A stretch of 64,000 bases of DNA from Nocardiopsis coralli (lineage in GTDB: Bacteria > Actinomycetota > Actinomycetes > Streptosporangiales > Streptosporangiaceae): positions 1-64,000 of the forward strand of contig NZ_JADBGI010000014.1 of assembly GCF_014892575.1 (NCBI RefSeq). Direction: 5' to 3'. How positions within the stretch are numbered: position 1 is the first letter of the stretch; each line of letters begins with the position of its first letter. Below the pieces are notes generated by a model. That model was not told the DNA's origin. It was given only the letters and a program-made list of their open reading frames with translations, and ran no database searches. Made by a program: the position numbers and the translations under genes. Positions 18,412 through 27,850 of this stretch are shown piece by piece.

Positions 18412-19122
18412 CTACTGGAGCAGCAACAGCCACACGCCCAGACCGGTCACACCGATGTTGACCAGGGCGAAGACGACCACCCACAGCGTGCCCGGCATAC
18501 CCGTGAGCCGGGCCAGCTGGTCCGCGTCGGAATGGGGCGAGGGCTGGCGCATGCGCTGCGACTGCAGCTCGAAGACCGGGCGCACGCCGGCGAAGAGCAG
18601 GAACCAGATGAAGACGTAGGCGAACGCCGCCTGCACCTCCGGTTCGGTGTACCAGCTCACGCCGAAGACCACCGCACCCGTCGCGACGATCGACACCACG
18701 CCGTAGACGTTGCGGATCATCACCAGCATCAGCGCCAACAGCACGATGCTCAGCCACAGCAGCGCCGTGATCCGGTCGGCCATGAGCATGAGGATGCCGA
18801 GCAGGCCCACCACGGAGGGCGCGACGTACCCGGCGAACACCGTCAGGATCATGCCCGGGCCGGTCGGCTTGCCGCGGGAGACCGTCACCCCCGAGGTGTC
18901 GGAGTGCAAGCGGATCCCGGTGAGCTGGCGGCCGCTCAGCAGGGCCACGAGCGCGTGCCCGCCCTCGTGCGCGATGGTGACGACGTTGCGGCCCACACGC
19001 CAGGTCGGGCCGAGCACGACCGCCAGCAGCGCCACCACCGCGGCGCCGACGACGATCCACCGCTCCGGCTCGGGTTGGACCGTGAGGACCTCTTGCCACA
19101 CGTCACCGAAGGTTGTTCCCAC
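18412..19122 (-). CDS. M50-type membrane metallopeptidase
   Basis: A 236-residue multi-pass membrane protein with the zinc-binding motif HEGGH at residues 52-56, followed by ALVALLSGRQLTGI, the pattern of the short M50B-like peptidase family. Several membrane helices follow, and an NxxGV segment lies near the C-terminus. It probably cleaves a membrane substrate; none is known. I use GTG 19122 because GGGAG lies about 6 nt upstream. The longer frame to GTG 19170 lacks a ribosome site. It is convergent with the STAS gene. Confidence 0.8.
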   Translation of the reverse strand: MGTTFGDVWQEVLTVQPEPERWIVVGAAVVALLAVVLGPTWRVGRNVVTIAHEGGHALVALLSGRQLTGIRLHSDTSGVTVSRGKPTGPGMILTVFAGYVAPSVVGLLGILMLMADRITALLWLSIVLLALMLVMIRNVYGVVSIVATGAVVFGVSWYTEPEVQAAFAYVFIWFLLFAGVRPVFELQSQRMRQPSPHSDADQLARLTGMPGTLWVVVFALVNIGVTGLGVWLLLLQ

Positions 19123-19268
19123 CACTGCTCCCTGAGTCGACAGACGGGCGGGCCCGACCGCGGCGCTCACGGCTCAGGGGGGAGCCGCGGGGCGCGGGCC
19201 CTCGCCGAACTGTAGGACATCTCGGAGATCTGCGTGTGACCGGAACTTTCCGGAAGAGGTGTGCCCCG

Positions 19269-19715
19269 TCAGACCCGGTTCTCGGCCTCGGCGACCTCGC
19301 GCAGGCGCAGCAGGGTCTGCTCGATCGCCTCAGCGTTCTTGCGGGGGAACCCGGTCAGCACGTAGAAGAACGACGGGCCGCGGGAGTAGTCGAAGGTCTC
19401 CCGGACCCGGGTGCCGCCGTCCGGGAGCTCGCCGAGCTCGTAACCCCAGCGCTGCGGGCCCGTGGTCTTCCAGACCAGGCGCCGCCCCTCCTCGAACTCC
19501 ACGACCTCGTTGCTCATCCGGTACGGGACGCCGTACATACGCATGTCCACCCCGAACCGGACACCGGGCGCCAGGCGTTCGGGGCCGAAGGTCGGGCCGC
19601 CCACGGAGCCGGACCCGTCGATCTCGGAGTGGCGGGCGGGGCGGGCGATGATGTCGAAGACCACCGAGGCGGGGGCGTCGACGTCGATGGTGCGGGAAAC
19701 CTTGTGCGTGGCCAT
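19269..19715 (-). CDS. SRPBCC-family (polyketide cyclase/START-like) protein
   Basis: A 148-residue single-domain protein of the SRPBCC fold, which binds hydrophobic ligands. It starts VSRTIDVDAPASVVFDII, the usual first beta strand and helix, and has the ending helix NAEAIEQTLLRLREVAE. The ATG at 19715 has AGGATGGG upstream. Its end of upstream neighbour mutT1 is 14 nt away on the same strand, so co-transcription with ppk-mutT1 is likely. Ligand and role unknown. Confidence 0.83.
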   Translation of the reverse strand: MATHKVSRTIDVDAPASVVFDIIARPARHSEIDGSGSVGGPTFGPERLAPGVRFGVDMRMYGVPYRMSNEVVEFEEGRRLVWKTTGPQRWGYELGELPDGGTRVRETFDYSRGPSFFYVLTGFPRKNAEAIEQTLLRLREVAEAENRV

Positions 19716-19729
19716 GAGCCCATCCTGCC

Positions 19730-20716
19730 TCACGGCCGGACGGTGTGGCGTTCGGCTCCGGCGAGTGCGCCGCCGTCCGCGGACACGTGCAGCACCCACA
19801 GCGAGCCCTTGCGCAGGCCCAGCTGCTGGGTGACGGGCGCGCCCAGGCGTTCCAGGGCCTCGGCCATGAGATGGGGCACGAGTTCGCCGTGGGTGCACAC
19901 GACCACGGGTTCGCACCGGTCGAGCAGCGCGGCGAAGGCGGCGCGGGCCTCGCCGATGTCGTAGGACCGCCCCGTCGGCCGCACGGTCAGGGCGCGCTCG
20001 GTGTACATGGGAGCGTCGCACTCGACCGTGTAGGGCAGCAGCGACTCCGTGCAGCGCGCGGCGGCCGAGGAGACCGCGTCCGGCCTCCCGTAGGGGGACA
20101 GCAGCCGCGGCAGGGCGAGGGCGTCGGCGCGGCCCTGTTCGTCGAGGGGGCGCAGGAGGTCGTTGCCGCTCCACCCGCGTTTGTCCCCGGCCGACATGTG
20201 GCGCACGAGCACCACCGGGAACGTGCGGGCCGGGCCGGCGCGGAAGTTGTCGAGCACACGGACGTCGTGGTCGTAGGTGATGCGCGTGCGGGCCTCCTCC
20301 AGGGGCACCCACTCGACCAGGTCGATCTCGTCGTCGGGTCTGCGGTCGAGCTCCGCGCGGGGGTCGGCGGGGGTCGCGGCCCACCACTCGACCTGCTTGG
20401 GCCAACCGTCCTTGAGGTAGCGCTGCGGCGGCAGGCGGCGGCCCAGGACCGGGGTCACACCGGTCTCCTCGGCGACCTCGCGCACGGAGCCCGTGATGAT
20501 GTGCTCGCCGCCCTTGAGCTTGCCCTTGGGCAGCGTCCAGTCGCCGCGGTCGGGGCGGCGCACCAACACGACCTCGCGCCCGCCGCCGGGAGCCTCGCGC
20601 CACAGGACGGCCCCGCCGGCGCGGATCGGTTCGAGGTACCCGCCCACCGCGGTCTCGCGCGGCGGGAAGGCACTGGTCACGCGGATGCCGTCGGGGGTGC
20701 TGTGCTCGTCCTTCAC
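19730..20716 (-). CDS. mutT1: NUDIX hydrolase fused to histidine phosphatase (MutT1-like)
   Basis: A 328-residue two-domain enzyme. The N-terminal NUDIX domain has a complete box from Gly65 to Val87 (GKLKGGEHI...REVAEETGV). The C-terminal half is a histidine-phosphatase domain starting [11 protein letters not shown], with RHM at 172-174 in place of the more usual RHG. Mycobacterial MutT1 has this architecture and sanitises 8-oxo-dGTP/GTP and Ap4A-type nucleotides. Its GTG start overlaps the ppk stop as GTGA (20713-20716), so translation is coupled. The ppk-mutT1 neighbourhood is also found in mycobacteria. The frame beyond 20716 is ppk shadow. Confidence 0.9.
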   Translation of the reverse strand: MKDEHSTPDGIRVTSAFPPRETAVGGYLEPIRAGGAVLWREAPGGGREVVLVRRPDRGDWTLPKGKLKGGEHIITGSVREVAEETGVTPVLGRRLPPQRYLKDGWPKQVEWWAATPADPRAELDRRPDDEIDLVEWVPLEEARTRITYDHDVRVLDNFRAGPARTFPVVLVRHMSAGDKRGWSGNDLLRPLDEQGRADALALPRLLSPYGRPDAVSSAAARCTESLLPYTVECDAPMYTERALTVRPTGRSYDIGEARAAFAALLDRCEPVVVCTHGELVPHLMAEALERLGAPVTQQLGLRKGSLWVLHVSADGGALAGAERHTVRP

Positions 20717-22899
20717 GCGTGCTCCACCACCCGGAACCGGCGGTCCCCGCGCAGGGCGTCCTGCAGGTCGACCAGGCGCCGGCCCTGGTCGTCGCGTGTG
20801 TGCCGGGTCCAGGAACCGTCGGGCTCCAGGTGCCACGAGGTCGTGCCGTCGTCCATCGCGAAGTCCATGAGCCCGATGAGCCGCCGCCGCTGTTCACCGT
20901 CGGAGACCCGGATGAGCGCCTCCACACGCCGGTCGAGGTTGCGCGGCATGAGGTCGGCGCTGCCGATCCACACCTCGGGGTCACCGCCGCCCTCGAAGAC
21001 GAACACCCGGGAGTGCTCCAGGAACCTCCCGAGGATGCTGCGCACCCTGATCCGGTCGGACAGCCCCGGCACCCCGGCCCTGAGCACGCAGCTGCCGCGC
21101 ACCCACAGGTCGACGTCGACGCCGGCCTGCGAGGCGCGGTAGAGCGCGTCGATGATCTCCTCGTCGACGAGCGAGTTCACCTTGATGCGGATGCGCGCGG
21201 GCCGTCCGGCAAGGGCGTGCTCGATCTCCCCGCCGATGCGCTGCATGAGGCCCTCGCGCAGGGCGGCGGGAGCGACCATCAGCCGGCGGTAGTGCCTTTT
21301 TCGGGAGAACCCGGTGAGGCTGTTGAAGAGGTCGCTGACGTCCTGCCCGACCTCGGACGCGGCGCTGAACAGCCCGAGGTCCTCGTAGATGCGTGCGGTC
21401 GCCGGGTTGTAGTTGCCGGTGCCGACGTGGCAGTAGCGGCGCAGGACCCCGTCGTCGTCCTTGCGGATGACCATGGAGAGCTTGCAGTGGGTCTTGAGTC
21501 CGACGACGCCGTAGACGACGTGGCACCCGGCGCCCTCGAGCTTGCGGGCCCACTCGATGTTGTTCTGTTCGTCGAAGCGCGCCTTGACCTCGACGAGCAC
21601 CACGACCTCCTTGCCGGCGCGGGCGGCGTCGATGAGCGACTCGACGACGGGCGAGTCGCCGCTGGTGCGGTAGAGCGTCTGTTTGACCGCGACGACGTCC
21701 GGGGCGGTGGCGGCCAGCGCCAGGAACCGTTCGGTGCTGGTGGCGAAGGACTCGTAGGGGTGGTGCACGAGGACCTCGCGTGCGCGGATCGCGGCGAACA
21801 GGTTCCCGGAGGTCAGGGCCTGCGGTTCGACCGGGACCATCGGCGGGTAGCGCAGTTCGGGCCGGTCGAGGTCGGCGATCTGCGCGAGCCCGGCCAGGTT
21901 GAGCGGTCCCGGGACGCGGTGGATCTCCTCCTCCTCGGCGCCGAGCTCGGCGGTGAGGATGCCCAGGACCTCGTCGCTGATGTCCTGCTCGACCTCCAGG
22001 CGCACGAGCGGGCCGAACCGGCGGCGCAGGAGCTCGTTCTCCAGGGAGTGCACGAGGTCGTCGGTCTCGTCCTCGTCGACCTCGAGGTCGGCGTTGCGGG
22101 TGACGCGGAAGGCGTGGTGCTCGACGATCTGCATGCCCTCGAACAGCTGCGGCAGGTGTGCGGCGATGACGTCCTCGACCGGCACGAACCGGCCGCCGCC
22201 CGCGGTGTCGAGCTCGATGAAGCGCGGCAGGGCGCTGGGCACCTTCACGCGGGCGAACATGCGCCGTTCGTCGCGCGGGTCGCGAACGGTGACGGCGAGG
22301 TTGAGCGAGCGCCCGGAGATGTAGGGGAACGGGTGCGCGGAGTCGACCGCGAACGGGGTGACCAGCGGGTAGACGGACCGGTGGAAGTACCCGTGCAGGA
22401 AATCGCGTTCGGGCTGGTCGAGCTCGTTCCAGCGCAGGATGCGGATGCCGACCTCGGCCAGGGCCGGGCCGACCGAGCGCACGAAGCAGGCCGCGTGCCG
22501 GAGCATGAGCTCGTGCGTGACCCCGGAGATGCGTTCGAGGAGGTCGCGCGGGTGGTGGCCGCTGGCGGAGGCGACGGAGAGCCCGGTGGCCTCGCGGCGC
22601 TTGAGCCCTGCGACGCGGACCATGAAGAACTCGTCGAGGTTGCTGGAGAAGATCGCCAGGAAGCGGGTGCGTTCCAGGAGGGGGATGTCCTCGTCCTCGG
22701 CGAGTTCGAGAACCCTCTGGTTGAACCGCAGCCACCCTTCCTCCCGGTCCATGAACCGGTCGGAGGGCAGTGTGTCGGTGACGGTCCGGGGTGCGGGGAT
22801 CGATTCCGTGCTCACCGTGGCCAGACTCCCCCCGTTGCGGAACGTTCCGGTGACGCCCGTATGAGAAGAAGGCGACCGGAAAGCAACCTCTGCACTCAT
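20713..22899 (-). CDS. ppk: Polyphosphate kinase 1
   Basis: A 728-residue RNA-degradosome-type polyphosphate kinase that reversibly adds the terminal phosphate of ATP to polyphosphate. Visible signatures are [20 protein letters not shown] near the N-terminus, [19 protein letters not shown], and the autophosphorylated His at about residue 491 in [10 protein letters not shown], followed by [12 protein letters not shown]. Length fits PPK1 with a short N-terminal extension. ATG 22899 has GGGGAG just upstream. The open frame continues to 22938 without support. It leads the ppk-mutT1 pair, linking polyphosphate and nucleotide quality control. Confidence 0.96.
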   Translation of the reverse strand: MSAEVAFRSPSSHTGVTGTFRNGGSLATVSTESIPAPRTVTDTLPSDRFMDREEGWLRFNQRVLELAEDEDIPLLERTRFLAIFSSNLDEFFMVRVAGLKRREATGLSVASASGHHPRDLLERISGVTHELMLRHAACFVRSVGPALAEVGIRILRWNELDQPERDFLHGYFHRSVYPLVTPFAVDSAHPFPYISGRSLNLAVTVRDPRDERRMFARVKVPSALPRFIELDTAGGGRFVPVEDVIAAHLPQLFEGMQIVEHHAFRVTRNADLEVDEDETDDLVHSLENELLRRRFGPLVRLEVEQDISDEVLGILTAELGAEEEEIHRVPGPLNLAGLAQIADLDRPELRYPPMVPVEPQALTSGNLFAAIRAREVLVHHPYESFATSTERFLALAATAPDVVAVKQTLYRTSGDSPVVESLIDAARAGKEVVVLVEVKARFDEQNNIEWARKLEGAGCHVVYGVVGLKTHCKLSMVIRKDDDGVLRRYCHVGTGNYNPATARIYEDLGLFSAASEVGQDVSDLFNSLTGFSRKRHYRRLMVAPAALREGLMQRIGGEIEHALAGRPARIRIKVNSLVDEEIIDALYRASQAGVDVDLWVRGSCVLRAGVPGLSDRIRVRSILGRFLEHSRVFVFEGGGDPEVWIGSADLMPRNLDRRVEALIRVSDGEQRRRLIGLMDFAMDDGTTSWHLEPDGSWTRHTRDDQGRRLVDLQDALRGDRRFRVVEHA

Positions 22900-23013
22900 G
22901 ACTCCCCAGTTCGACACATAAGCTGACGAACCGGGCAAATCAGACTACGAGGGTCCGCCTCCAACGCCGTGAAAAGCAGGCGGAAAGAAAATGCAAGCCG
23001 AAGAGGCCGGCCG

Positions 23014-23961
23014 TCACAGCGCGTCGACGATGCCGAAGGTCAGGTCCGGCGGCACCAGGACCATGAACACACCGACCCGCATGAACACGTTGAGCCAGAG
23101 GTTGCGGAAGCACGCCCACAGGTACCCGTAGAACAGCCCGGCCGCCGAGTAGGTCAGCATGGCCAGGCCGATGTCGTGGACCAGGTCGTCCCCGGGCAGC
23201 TGGGAGACCGCGTCGAAAGTCTGCACGAGCGCATAGGTGAGGGCGAAGGCCACGGAGGTCGACACGATCCCGCCCCAGCGCCCCATGAAATGCTCCAGGC
23301 GCGTCTGGAGCATGGCCCGGAAGAAGATCTCCTCACAGAGGGAGATGACGGTGAACGCCGCGAGGAACCCGATCAGGGCGATGCTCGGCGGCGGGTATCC
23401 GGTGTAGGGCACGAACAGCACCGTCATGAGCCCCAGGGACACCACGACGGGCAGCAGACCGCTCCACCGCCACGGTTCGCGCACCCTGAGGGCGATGCTG
23501 GGCATCTGTGCTCCGCGGCCGTCGGTGGTCACCCCGGAGCGGTCCAGGATCAGCACGGGCAGCGTGAACAGGAACAGCACCCGGCACACGAGCGAGACCG
23601 ACATCGCCAGGTCGGCGCCGATCTCGGTCTCGAAGACGTCGAAGACCAGAGTCAGCACGACCATCGACAGCAGGAACGCCGCCAGCAGGGCCAGGAGGAA
23701 CACCGTCTCGGAGCGGAGCGGGTGCCCCACGAACGCGCGCACGACCTGCGCGTCCAGGGCACGCCGATCGCCCAGCGCCCGCGCCAGGGCCCAGATCAGG
23801 ACCCCGCCGATCAGCAGCGCGCCCCAAGAACCGAGATAGAACGGGAGACCGTCACCGAACACGTGCGCACGCAGTTCGGCGTGCAGTCCCACCGACAGCG
23901 CGACGAGTGCGATGGCGAGGGCGGTCCACGCCGGGAGCCCCCATCTTCGGACCGTGGTCAC
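23014..23961 (-). CDS. CPBP-family intramembrane glutamic protease
   Basis: A 315-residue multi-pass membrane protein of the CPBP (CaaX prenyl protease/bacteriocin-processing, Abi) family. Motif 1 is CEEIFFRAMLQ (Glu-Glu-x3-Arg) and later motifs lie in membrane helices (FALTYALVQ, YGYLWACFRNLWLNVFMR). About eight helices are predicted. Such proteins are membrane proteases or self-immunity proteins. The target is unknown. The final His/Asn motif is somewhat degenerate (LNVFMR rather than HxxxN), so activity is not assured. Confidence 0.85.
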   Translation of the reverse strand: MTTVRRWGLPAWTALAIALVALSVGLHAELRAHVFGDGLPFYLGSWGALLIGGVLIWALARALGDRRALDAQVVRAFVGHPLRSETVFLLALLAAFLLSMVVLTLVFDVFETEIGADLAMSVSLVCRVLFLFTLPVLILDRSGVTTDGRGAQMPSIALRVREPWRWSGLLPVVVSLGLMTVLFVPYTGYPPPSIALIGFLAAFTVISLCEEIFFRAMLQTRLEHFMGRWGGIVSTSVAFALTYALVQTFDAVSQLPGDDLVHDIGLAMLTYSAAGLFYGYLWACFRNLWLNVFMRVGVFMVLVPPDLTFGIVDAL

Positions 23962-23999
23962 AAGTGTCCCCCCTGTCTCAGAACCCCCATTCTGCCTAT

Positions 24000-24017
24000 G
24001 CAGCGACTAAACGCTGC
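24000..24017. promoter_or_regulatory. Inverted repeat upstream of the CPBP gene
   Basis: GCAGCG (24000-24005) and CGCTGC (24012-24017) flank ACTAAA, followed by AT-rich TTAATC. It lies about 40-56 nt before the CPBP start on the minus strand, a fair operator position. No plus-strand gene ends here, which argues against a terminator. Confidence 0.35.
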
Positions 24018-24166
24018 TTAATCACCACCGCATGTCGCTTCGCGAAGAACTGGCCCCATCCACCCGCAGAAGCGAACAGAAACCACAGATCAGAAAAGAG
24101 CGAGCACAACGGAATGCAATGGACCGGGGCGGGAGGAAAAGAGCGGGGAAAGCCCCCGGACACGGA

Positions 24167-24195
24167 ACGGCCACCGCGCGGTGCGCGGAGGCCGT
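24167..24195 (-). terminator. ehu operon terminator hairpin
   Basis: ACGGCC-A-CCGCGC (24167-24179) pairs with GCGCGG-A-GGCCGT (24183-24195) around a GGT loop: 12 bp with one A/A mismatch. It lies 30 nt past the ehuA stop. Confidence 0.6.
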
Positions 24196-24224
24196 GAGGA
24201 CGGGGCGGGCCGGGGCCCGGGACC

Positions 24225-25046
24225 TCAGCCGTTCTCCAGGACGGACTTCAGGAAGGCCTGGGTCCGCTCGTGCTGGGGATCGTTGAAGATCTGGTCCGGG
24301 TGGCCCTCCTCGGCGATCCGGCCCTTGTCGAACATCAGCACCCGGTGCGAGACGTCACGTGCGAAGCTCATCTCGTGCGTCACGCACAGCATGGTGATGT
24401 CGGTGGTCTCGGCGACCTCGCGCAGGACGTCCAGGACACCGGCCACGAGCTCGGGGTCCAGAGCCGAAGTGACCTCGTCGAGGAGCAGGATCTCCGGCTG
24501 CATCGCCAGGGACCGGGCGATGGCCACACGCTGCTGCTGGCCGCCCGAGAGCTGGGTGGGGTGCGCGTCGACCTTGTCGCCCAGGCCGACCAGCTCCAGC
24601 AGCTCCTCGGCGCGGGCGTTGGCCTCGTCCCTGGGGGTGCCGAGGACGTGCACGGGGGCCTCGGTGACGTTCTTGCGCACCGTCATGTTCGGGAACAGGT
24701 TGAACTGCTGGAAGACCATCCCGAGGCGCTTGCGGCGGGCCCGCAGGTAGCTCTCGCTCGCCGGCGCGAAACCGGAACCCCGGGGCATGTGGCTGAACGG
24801 CTCGCCGCCGACCCAGACCATGCCCTCGGTGACCTTCTCCAGGGTCATGAGCAGGCGCAGGATCGTGGTCTTGCCGGAACCGCTGGGCCCGATGAGGGTG
24901 ACCCGCTCACCGGGGGCGACACGGAAGTCCAGGTGGTCCAGGACGGTGAGGTCACCGAAGCGCTTGACCACCTGGTCGAACACGATCAGGTCCTCGCCCG
25001 CGACACCCTGGTGCAGGTCGTTGTCAGGGGTATCAGACGGCGACAT
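24225..25046 (-). CDS. ehuA: Ectoine/hydroxyectoine ABC transporter ATP-binding protein
   Basis: A 273-residue ABC ATPase of the polar amino-acid class, energising uptake of ectoine/hydroxyectoine. Walker A GPSGSGKTT, Q-loop VFQQFNLFPNMTVRKN, signature LSGGQQQRVAIARSLA and Walker B LLLDEVTSALDPE are intact. The insert SHMPRGSGFAPASESYLRARR between Walker A and the Q-loop is typical of EhuA. It is the last gene of ehuBCDA. Its ATG overlaps the ehuD end by 14 nt and has GGAGAAG upstream. Specific assignment to ectoine rests on this family resemblance and on the neighbouring ectABC genes. Confidence 0.92.
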   Translation of the reverse strand: MSPSDTPDNDLHQGVAGEDLIVFDQVVKRFGDLTVLDHLDFRVAPGERVTLIGPSGSGKTTILRLLMTLEKVTEGMVWVGGEPFSHMPRGSGFAPASESYLRARRKRLGMVFQQFNLFPNMTVRKNVTEAPVHVLGTPRDEANARAEELLELVGLGDKVDAHPTQLSGGQQQRVAIARSLAMQPEILLLDEVTSALDPELVAGVLDVLREVAETTDITMLCVTHEMSFARDVSHRVLMFDKGRIAEEGHPDQIFNDPQHERTQAFLKSVLENG

Positions 25047-25668
25047 AACGCTTCTCCAGTCGACGGATGATGATCGCGGAGGGGATGCTCACGACCAGGA
25101 ACAGGAGGCCCACCAGGGTGTAGGCCTCCACGACCCGGAAGCTCTCGCTCCCGACCCGCTGGGCCTGGGTGAGCAGTTCCGTCACACCGATGGCGAAGAG
25201 CAGCGGTGTGTCCTTGAACATCGAGATCAGGTAGTTGCCCAGGGCCGGGATGACCTTGCGGATGGCCTGCGGGAGCACGATGGCGCCCCAGGTGCGGCTC
25301 GTGGGCAGGCTCAGCGCCCGTGCGGCCTCCCACTGGCCCTTGGCCACGCCCTCGATGCCGGAGCGGTAGACCTCGGCGGTGTAGGCCGCGTAGTGCACGC
25401 CCAGGACCACCACACCGACCGTGAAGGCCGAGATGTTGGCGGGCGTCAGCAGGAACACGAACACCACCTGGATGATCAGGGGTGTGGTCCGGATGAACTC
25501 CATGACGAAGTGCAGGACCCCGCCGATGATCGGCACCCGGCGCACGATCGCCACGAGCAGCCCCAGCGTCAGCGCGATGGAGTAGCCGATGAGCGTGAGC
25601 TGGACGGTGGTGAGGAGCCCGTTGAGCAGGTCGGGCATGGCCTCGAAGGTGAACTCGAAATCCCACAT
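25033..25668 (-). CDS. ehuD: Ectoine/hydroxyectoine ABC transporter permease EhuD
   Basis: A 211-residue inner-membrane permease with about five helices. It begins MWDFEFTFEAMPDLLNGLL and has the EAA-type coupling loop GVAKGQWEAARALSL. EhuC and EhuD form the heteromeric channel through which EhuA drives ectoine import. Its ATG directly abuts the ehuC stop (zero spacing), so it is translationally coupled. Confidence 0.92.
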   Translation of the reverse strand: MWDFEFTFEAMPDLLNGLLTTVQLTLIGYSIALTLGLLVAIVRRVPIIGGVLHFVMEFIRTTPLIIQVVFVFLLTPANISAFTVGVVVLGVHYAAYTAEVYRSGIEGVAKGQWEAARALSLPTSRTWGAIVLPQAIRKVIPALGNYLISMFKDTPLLFAIGVTELLTQAQRVGSESFRVVEAYTLVGLLFLVVSIPSAIIIRRLEKRYVAV

Positions 25669-26394
25669 CTACTTCGCCACCCCCACCTGGGTCCCGACCG
25701 TCGGCGGCCGCAGCAGCGACAGGAGCCCGCCCCCGGCAGGGGCACGCCCCAGCTTCTGGTTGGCGCGGCGTTCGAGCAGTCTCATACCGAAGATCAGCAC
25801 CTGTGCCAGCAGGTAGTAGAGGACGAAGGCGACGCCGAACGCCAGGAAGGTCTCACCGGTGGCCGAGCGGATCTGCTGCGCGACCGAGGTGAGGTCGACG
25901 ATCCCGACGAGGTAGACGACCGCGGTGGCCTTCATGAGCTCGATGATCAGGTTGCCGAACGTGGGCAGCATCTGCGCCCAGGCCTGGGGCAGCACGACCA
26001 GGCGCACGCGCTGGAACCACGAAAAGTTCAGCGCGACGGTGGCCTCCACCTGGGCCTTGGGCACGGCGTTGATGGCCGCTCGCACGACCTCGGCACCGTA
26101 GGCGCCCACGTTGAGCCCCAGCGCGAGGATCGCGGCGAAGATCGGGTCCAGCTCGAAGCCGGTGAGGTCCGGGAACGCGAAGACGAACCAGAACATCACG
26201 ACCAGCGCGGCGATCCCGCGGAAGGTCTCCACGTAGACCGTGGTGATGGCCCTGGCCCACCAGAAGCGCGTGGTCCCCAGGACGCCCACGACCATCGCTA
26301 AGACGAACGCGAGCGCGGCCCCGCCGACGGTGAGCTGGAGTGTGATCCAGGCACCGTCGACGTAGCGCGGTAGTTGTTGTTCGAGGAATTCCAA
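25669..26394 (-). CDS. ehuC: Ectoine/hydroxyectoine ABC transporter permease EhuC
   Basis: A 241-residue permease with about five helices and the EAA-type loop AVPKAQVEATVALNFS. It pairs with EhuD. The only reasonable start is TTG 26394 (protein MEFLEQQLPRYVDG), 6 nt after the ehuB stop. No ATG or GTG is in range and the ribosome site is weak, so expression probably depends on ribosomes finishing ehuB. The C-terminal tail after the last helix (about residue 215 on) is Gly/Pro-rich. Confidence 0.91.
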   Translation of the reverse strand: MEFLEQQLPRYVDGAWITLQLTVGGAALAFVLAMVVGVLGTTRFWWARAITTVYVETFRGIAALVVMFWFVFAFPDLTGFELDPIFAAILALGLNVGAYGAEVVRAAINAVPKAQVEATVALNFSWFQRVRLVVLPQAWAQMLPTFGNLIIELMKATAVVYLVGIVDLTSVAQQIRSATGETFLAFGVAFVLYYLLAQVLIFGMRLLERRANQKLGRAPAGGGLLSLLRPPTVGTQVGVAK

Positions 26395-26400
26395 ACCGGA

Positions 26401-27324
26401 TCAGCCGCCCTCACCCGAGCACAGCTCTTCGGTGCTGGTGCCGTCGGGCAGGTCGTCCTCGGTGAAGCCCCATTCCTCGCCGAGCTCGAGCAGGCGGCCG
26501 CTCTCGGTGAACTCGGCGACCACGCGGTTGATCTCCTCGAGCAGCTCCGTGTCGCCCTGGCGGACGCACAGGCCGCCCCAGCCCTTCTCCTCGAACCCGT
26601 CCATGACGGGGAAGAAGGGCTCGGTGACGTCGAAGTCGTCCTCCTGCCCGCGCTCCTGGAGCAGGTAGTTGTGGGAGACCGCCAGCATGGAGACCGCGTC
26701 CACACGGCCGGCCTCCAGGTACTCGAAGCCGGTCGTCTGGTCGGGGATGAGCTCCATCTGGTCCTCGGACACACCGAAGTACTCGGCGTAGGTCTGCTCG
26801 ACCGAGGCGTTGAGGACGGCCAGACGGACGTCCGAGTCGGCGGCGATGTCCTCGAAGGTCTGGATGCCGGTCGGGTTGCCCTTCTCGACGAGGAAGGCCT
26901 CCGGGGAGGTCGCCGTCGGCTCACTGAAGGCGACCTCCTCGCAGCGCTCCGGAGTGATGAACACACCGGCGGCGAGGATGTCGAACTGGTTGTTCTGCAG
27001 CCCCGGGATCAGGCCGTCCCAGCTGGTGGCGGTGGCGACGATCTCGGGGATGCCCAGCTCCTCGAACACGGCCTGGGCGACGGCGGGCGACTGCCCCGCG
27101 GGGTCACCGGAGTCGTCGACGAAGCCGAACGGGATCTCGTTGGCAAGGCCCACCCGGACGAACCCCTGCTCGCGCAGGTCGTCCAAGGAAGCACCTTCGT
27201 CGGCCCTGGAACACGACACGAGGGTGGGAGCGAGCGCCGCGGTGGCCAGGCCGACCCCGCCCAGACGGAAAGCATCCCGGCGTCCCCAGGCCCCACGGCT
27301 TCTCGCACGTACCTTCTTCTTCAC
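26401..27324 (-). CDS. ehuB: Ectoine/hydroxyectoine-binding lipoprotein EhuB
   Basis: A 307-residue solute-binding protein that captures ectoine/hydroxyectoine outside the membrane. The N-terminus is a twin-arginine-like lipoprotein signal: GRRDAFRLGG, a hydrophobic stretch, then lipobox LVSC. The mature part has the family-3 solute-binding fold (FVRVGLANEIPFGFVDDSG, FDILAAGVFITPERCEEV). GTG 27324 has AGGAG 8 nt upstream. It is the first gene of ehuBCDA. Its upstream region carries a repeated GTTATGC motif. Confidence 0.92.
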   Translation of the reverse strand: MKKKVRARSRGAWGRRDAFRLGGVGLATAALAPTLVSCSRADEGASLDDLREQGFVRVGLANEIPFGFVDDSGDPAGQSPAVAQAVFEELGIPEIVATATSWDGLIPGLQNNQFDILAAGVFITPERCEEVAFSEPTATSPEAFLVEKGNPTGIQTFEDIAADSDVRLAVLNASVEQTYAEYFGVSEDQMELIPDQTTGFEYLEAGRVDAVSMLAVSHNYLLQERGQEDDFDVTEPFFPVMDGFEEKGWGGLCVRQGDTELLEEINRVVAEFTESGRLLELGEEWGFTEDDLPDGTSTEELCSGEGG

Positions 27325-27537
27325 GACTGCTCCTCAGAATCACTCGCGGGAGCGGTGCCACCGCCCTGGCAGAACGGGACGGCGGCGCCGCACATTCGGA
27401 TGGTGGGACGCCTGGTGTGGGCGAACCGCGGCGTGGTGCCGGTCGACGTACGCCGTCGTCGGGGCAGGGCTCGGCGGCGCTGGTACGGGGTGTCCCTCCC
27501 CCGGCCCCGGACCCCGGTAACGACAGACATTTGCTCC

Positions 27538-27555
27538 GTTATGCACTGGTTATGC
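27538..27555. promoter_or_regulatory. Direct repeat upstream of ehuB, possible operator
   Basis: GTTATGC occurs at 27538-27544 and again at 27549-27555, exactly 11 nt apart, that is one helical turn. On the minus strand this reads GCATAAC twice, about 215-230 nt before ehuB. Two sites on the same DNA face suit a dimeric regulator. No protein is assigned. Confidence 0.4.
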
Positions 27556-27769
27556 GGTTCCCACTATCGGGCGACAGGATCATTCTGCTGGCCAGGGCTG
27601 GTTACCTGTGCATTGTGACCCTGCGTCCCCCCTCTTGCCACCCAGGGAAGTATTTCCCCATTCGGTCCATTCTCGAACGCGGAATCATGATTTTCGGCAA
27701 AGGAGCGGTCACACGAAGATCACGCTTACTGCAATTGGTAGGACGAAGAAACGACCTGGAAACAACAAG

Positions 27770-27799
27770 AGCGGGGCCGAGGGTTTCCTCGGCCCCGCT
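27770..27799 (-). terminator. Strong intrinsic terminator of the ect genes
   Basis: AGCGGGGCCGAGG (27770-27782) and CCTCGGCCCCGCT (27787-27799) form a perfect 13-bp stem with a 4-nt loop. On the minus strand it is followed by the T-rich CTTGTTGTTTCC. It lies 79 nt beyond ectC. Confidence 0.85.
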
Positions 27800-27828
27800 C
27801 CCGGAGCTTTGCGCCCCGACGGGCGCGG

Positions 27829-27850
27829 CGTCCCCGACAGGTCGGGGACG
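27829..27850. repeat. 22-bp palindrome downstream of ectC
   Basis: CGTCCCCGAC (27829-27838) and GTCGGGGACG (27841-27850) are perfect inverted copies separated by 2 nt. The spacer is too short for a normal RNA loop without opening the inner pairs, so it may be a protein site or a second termination element. Confidence 0.55.
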
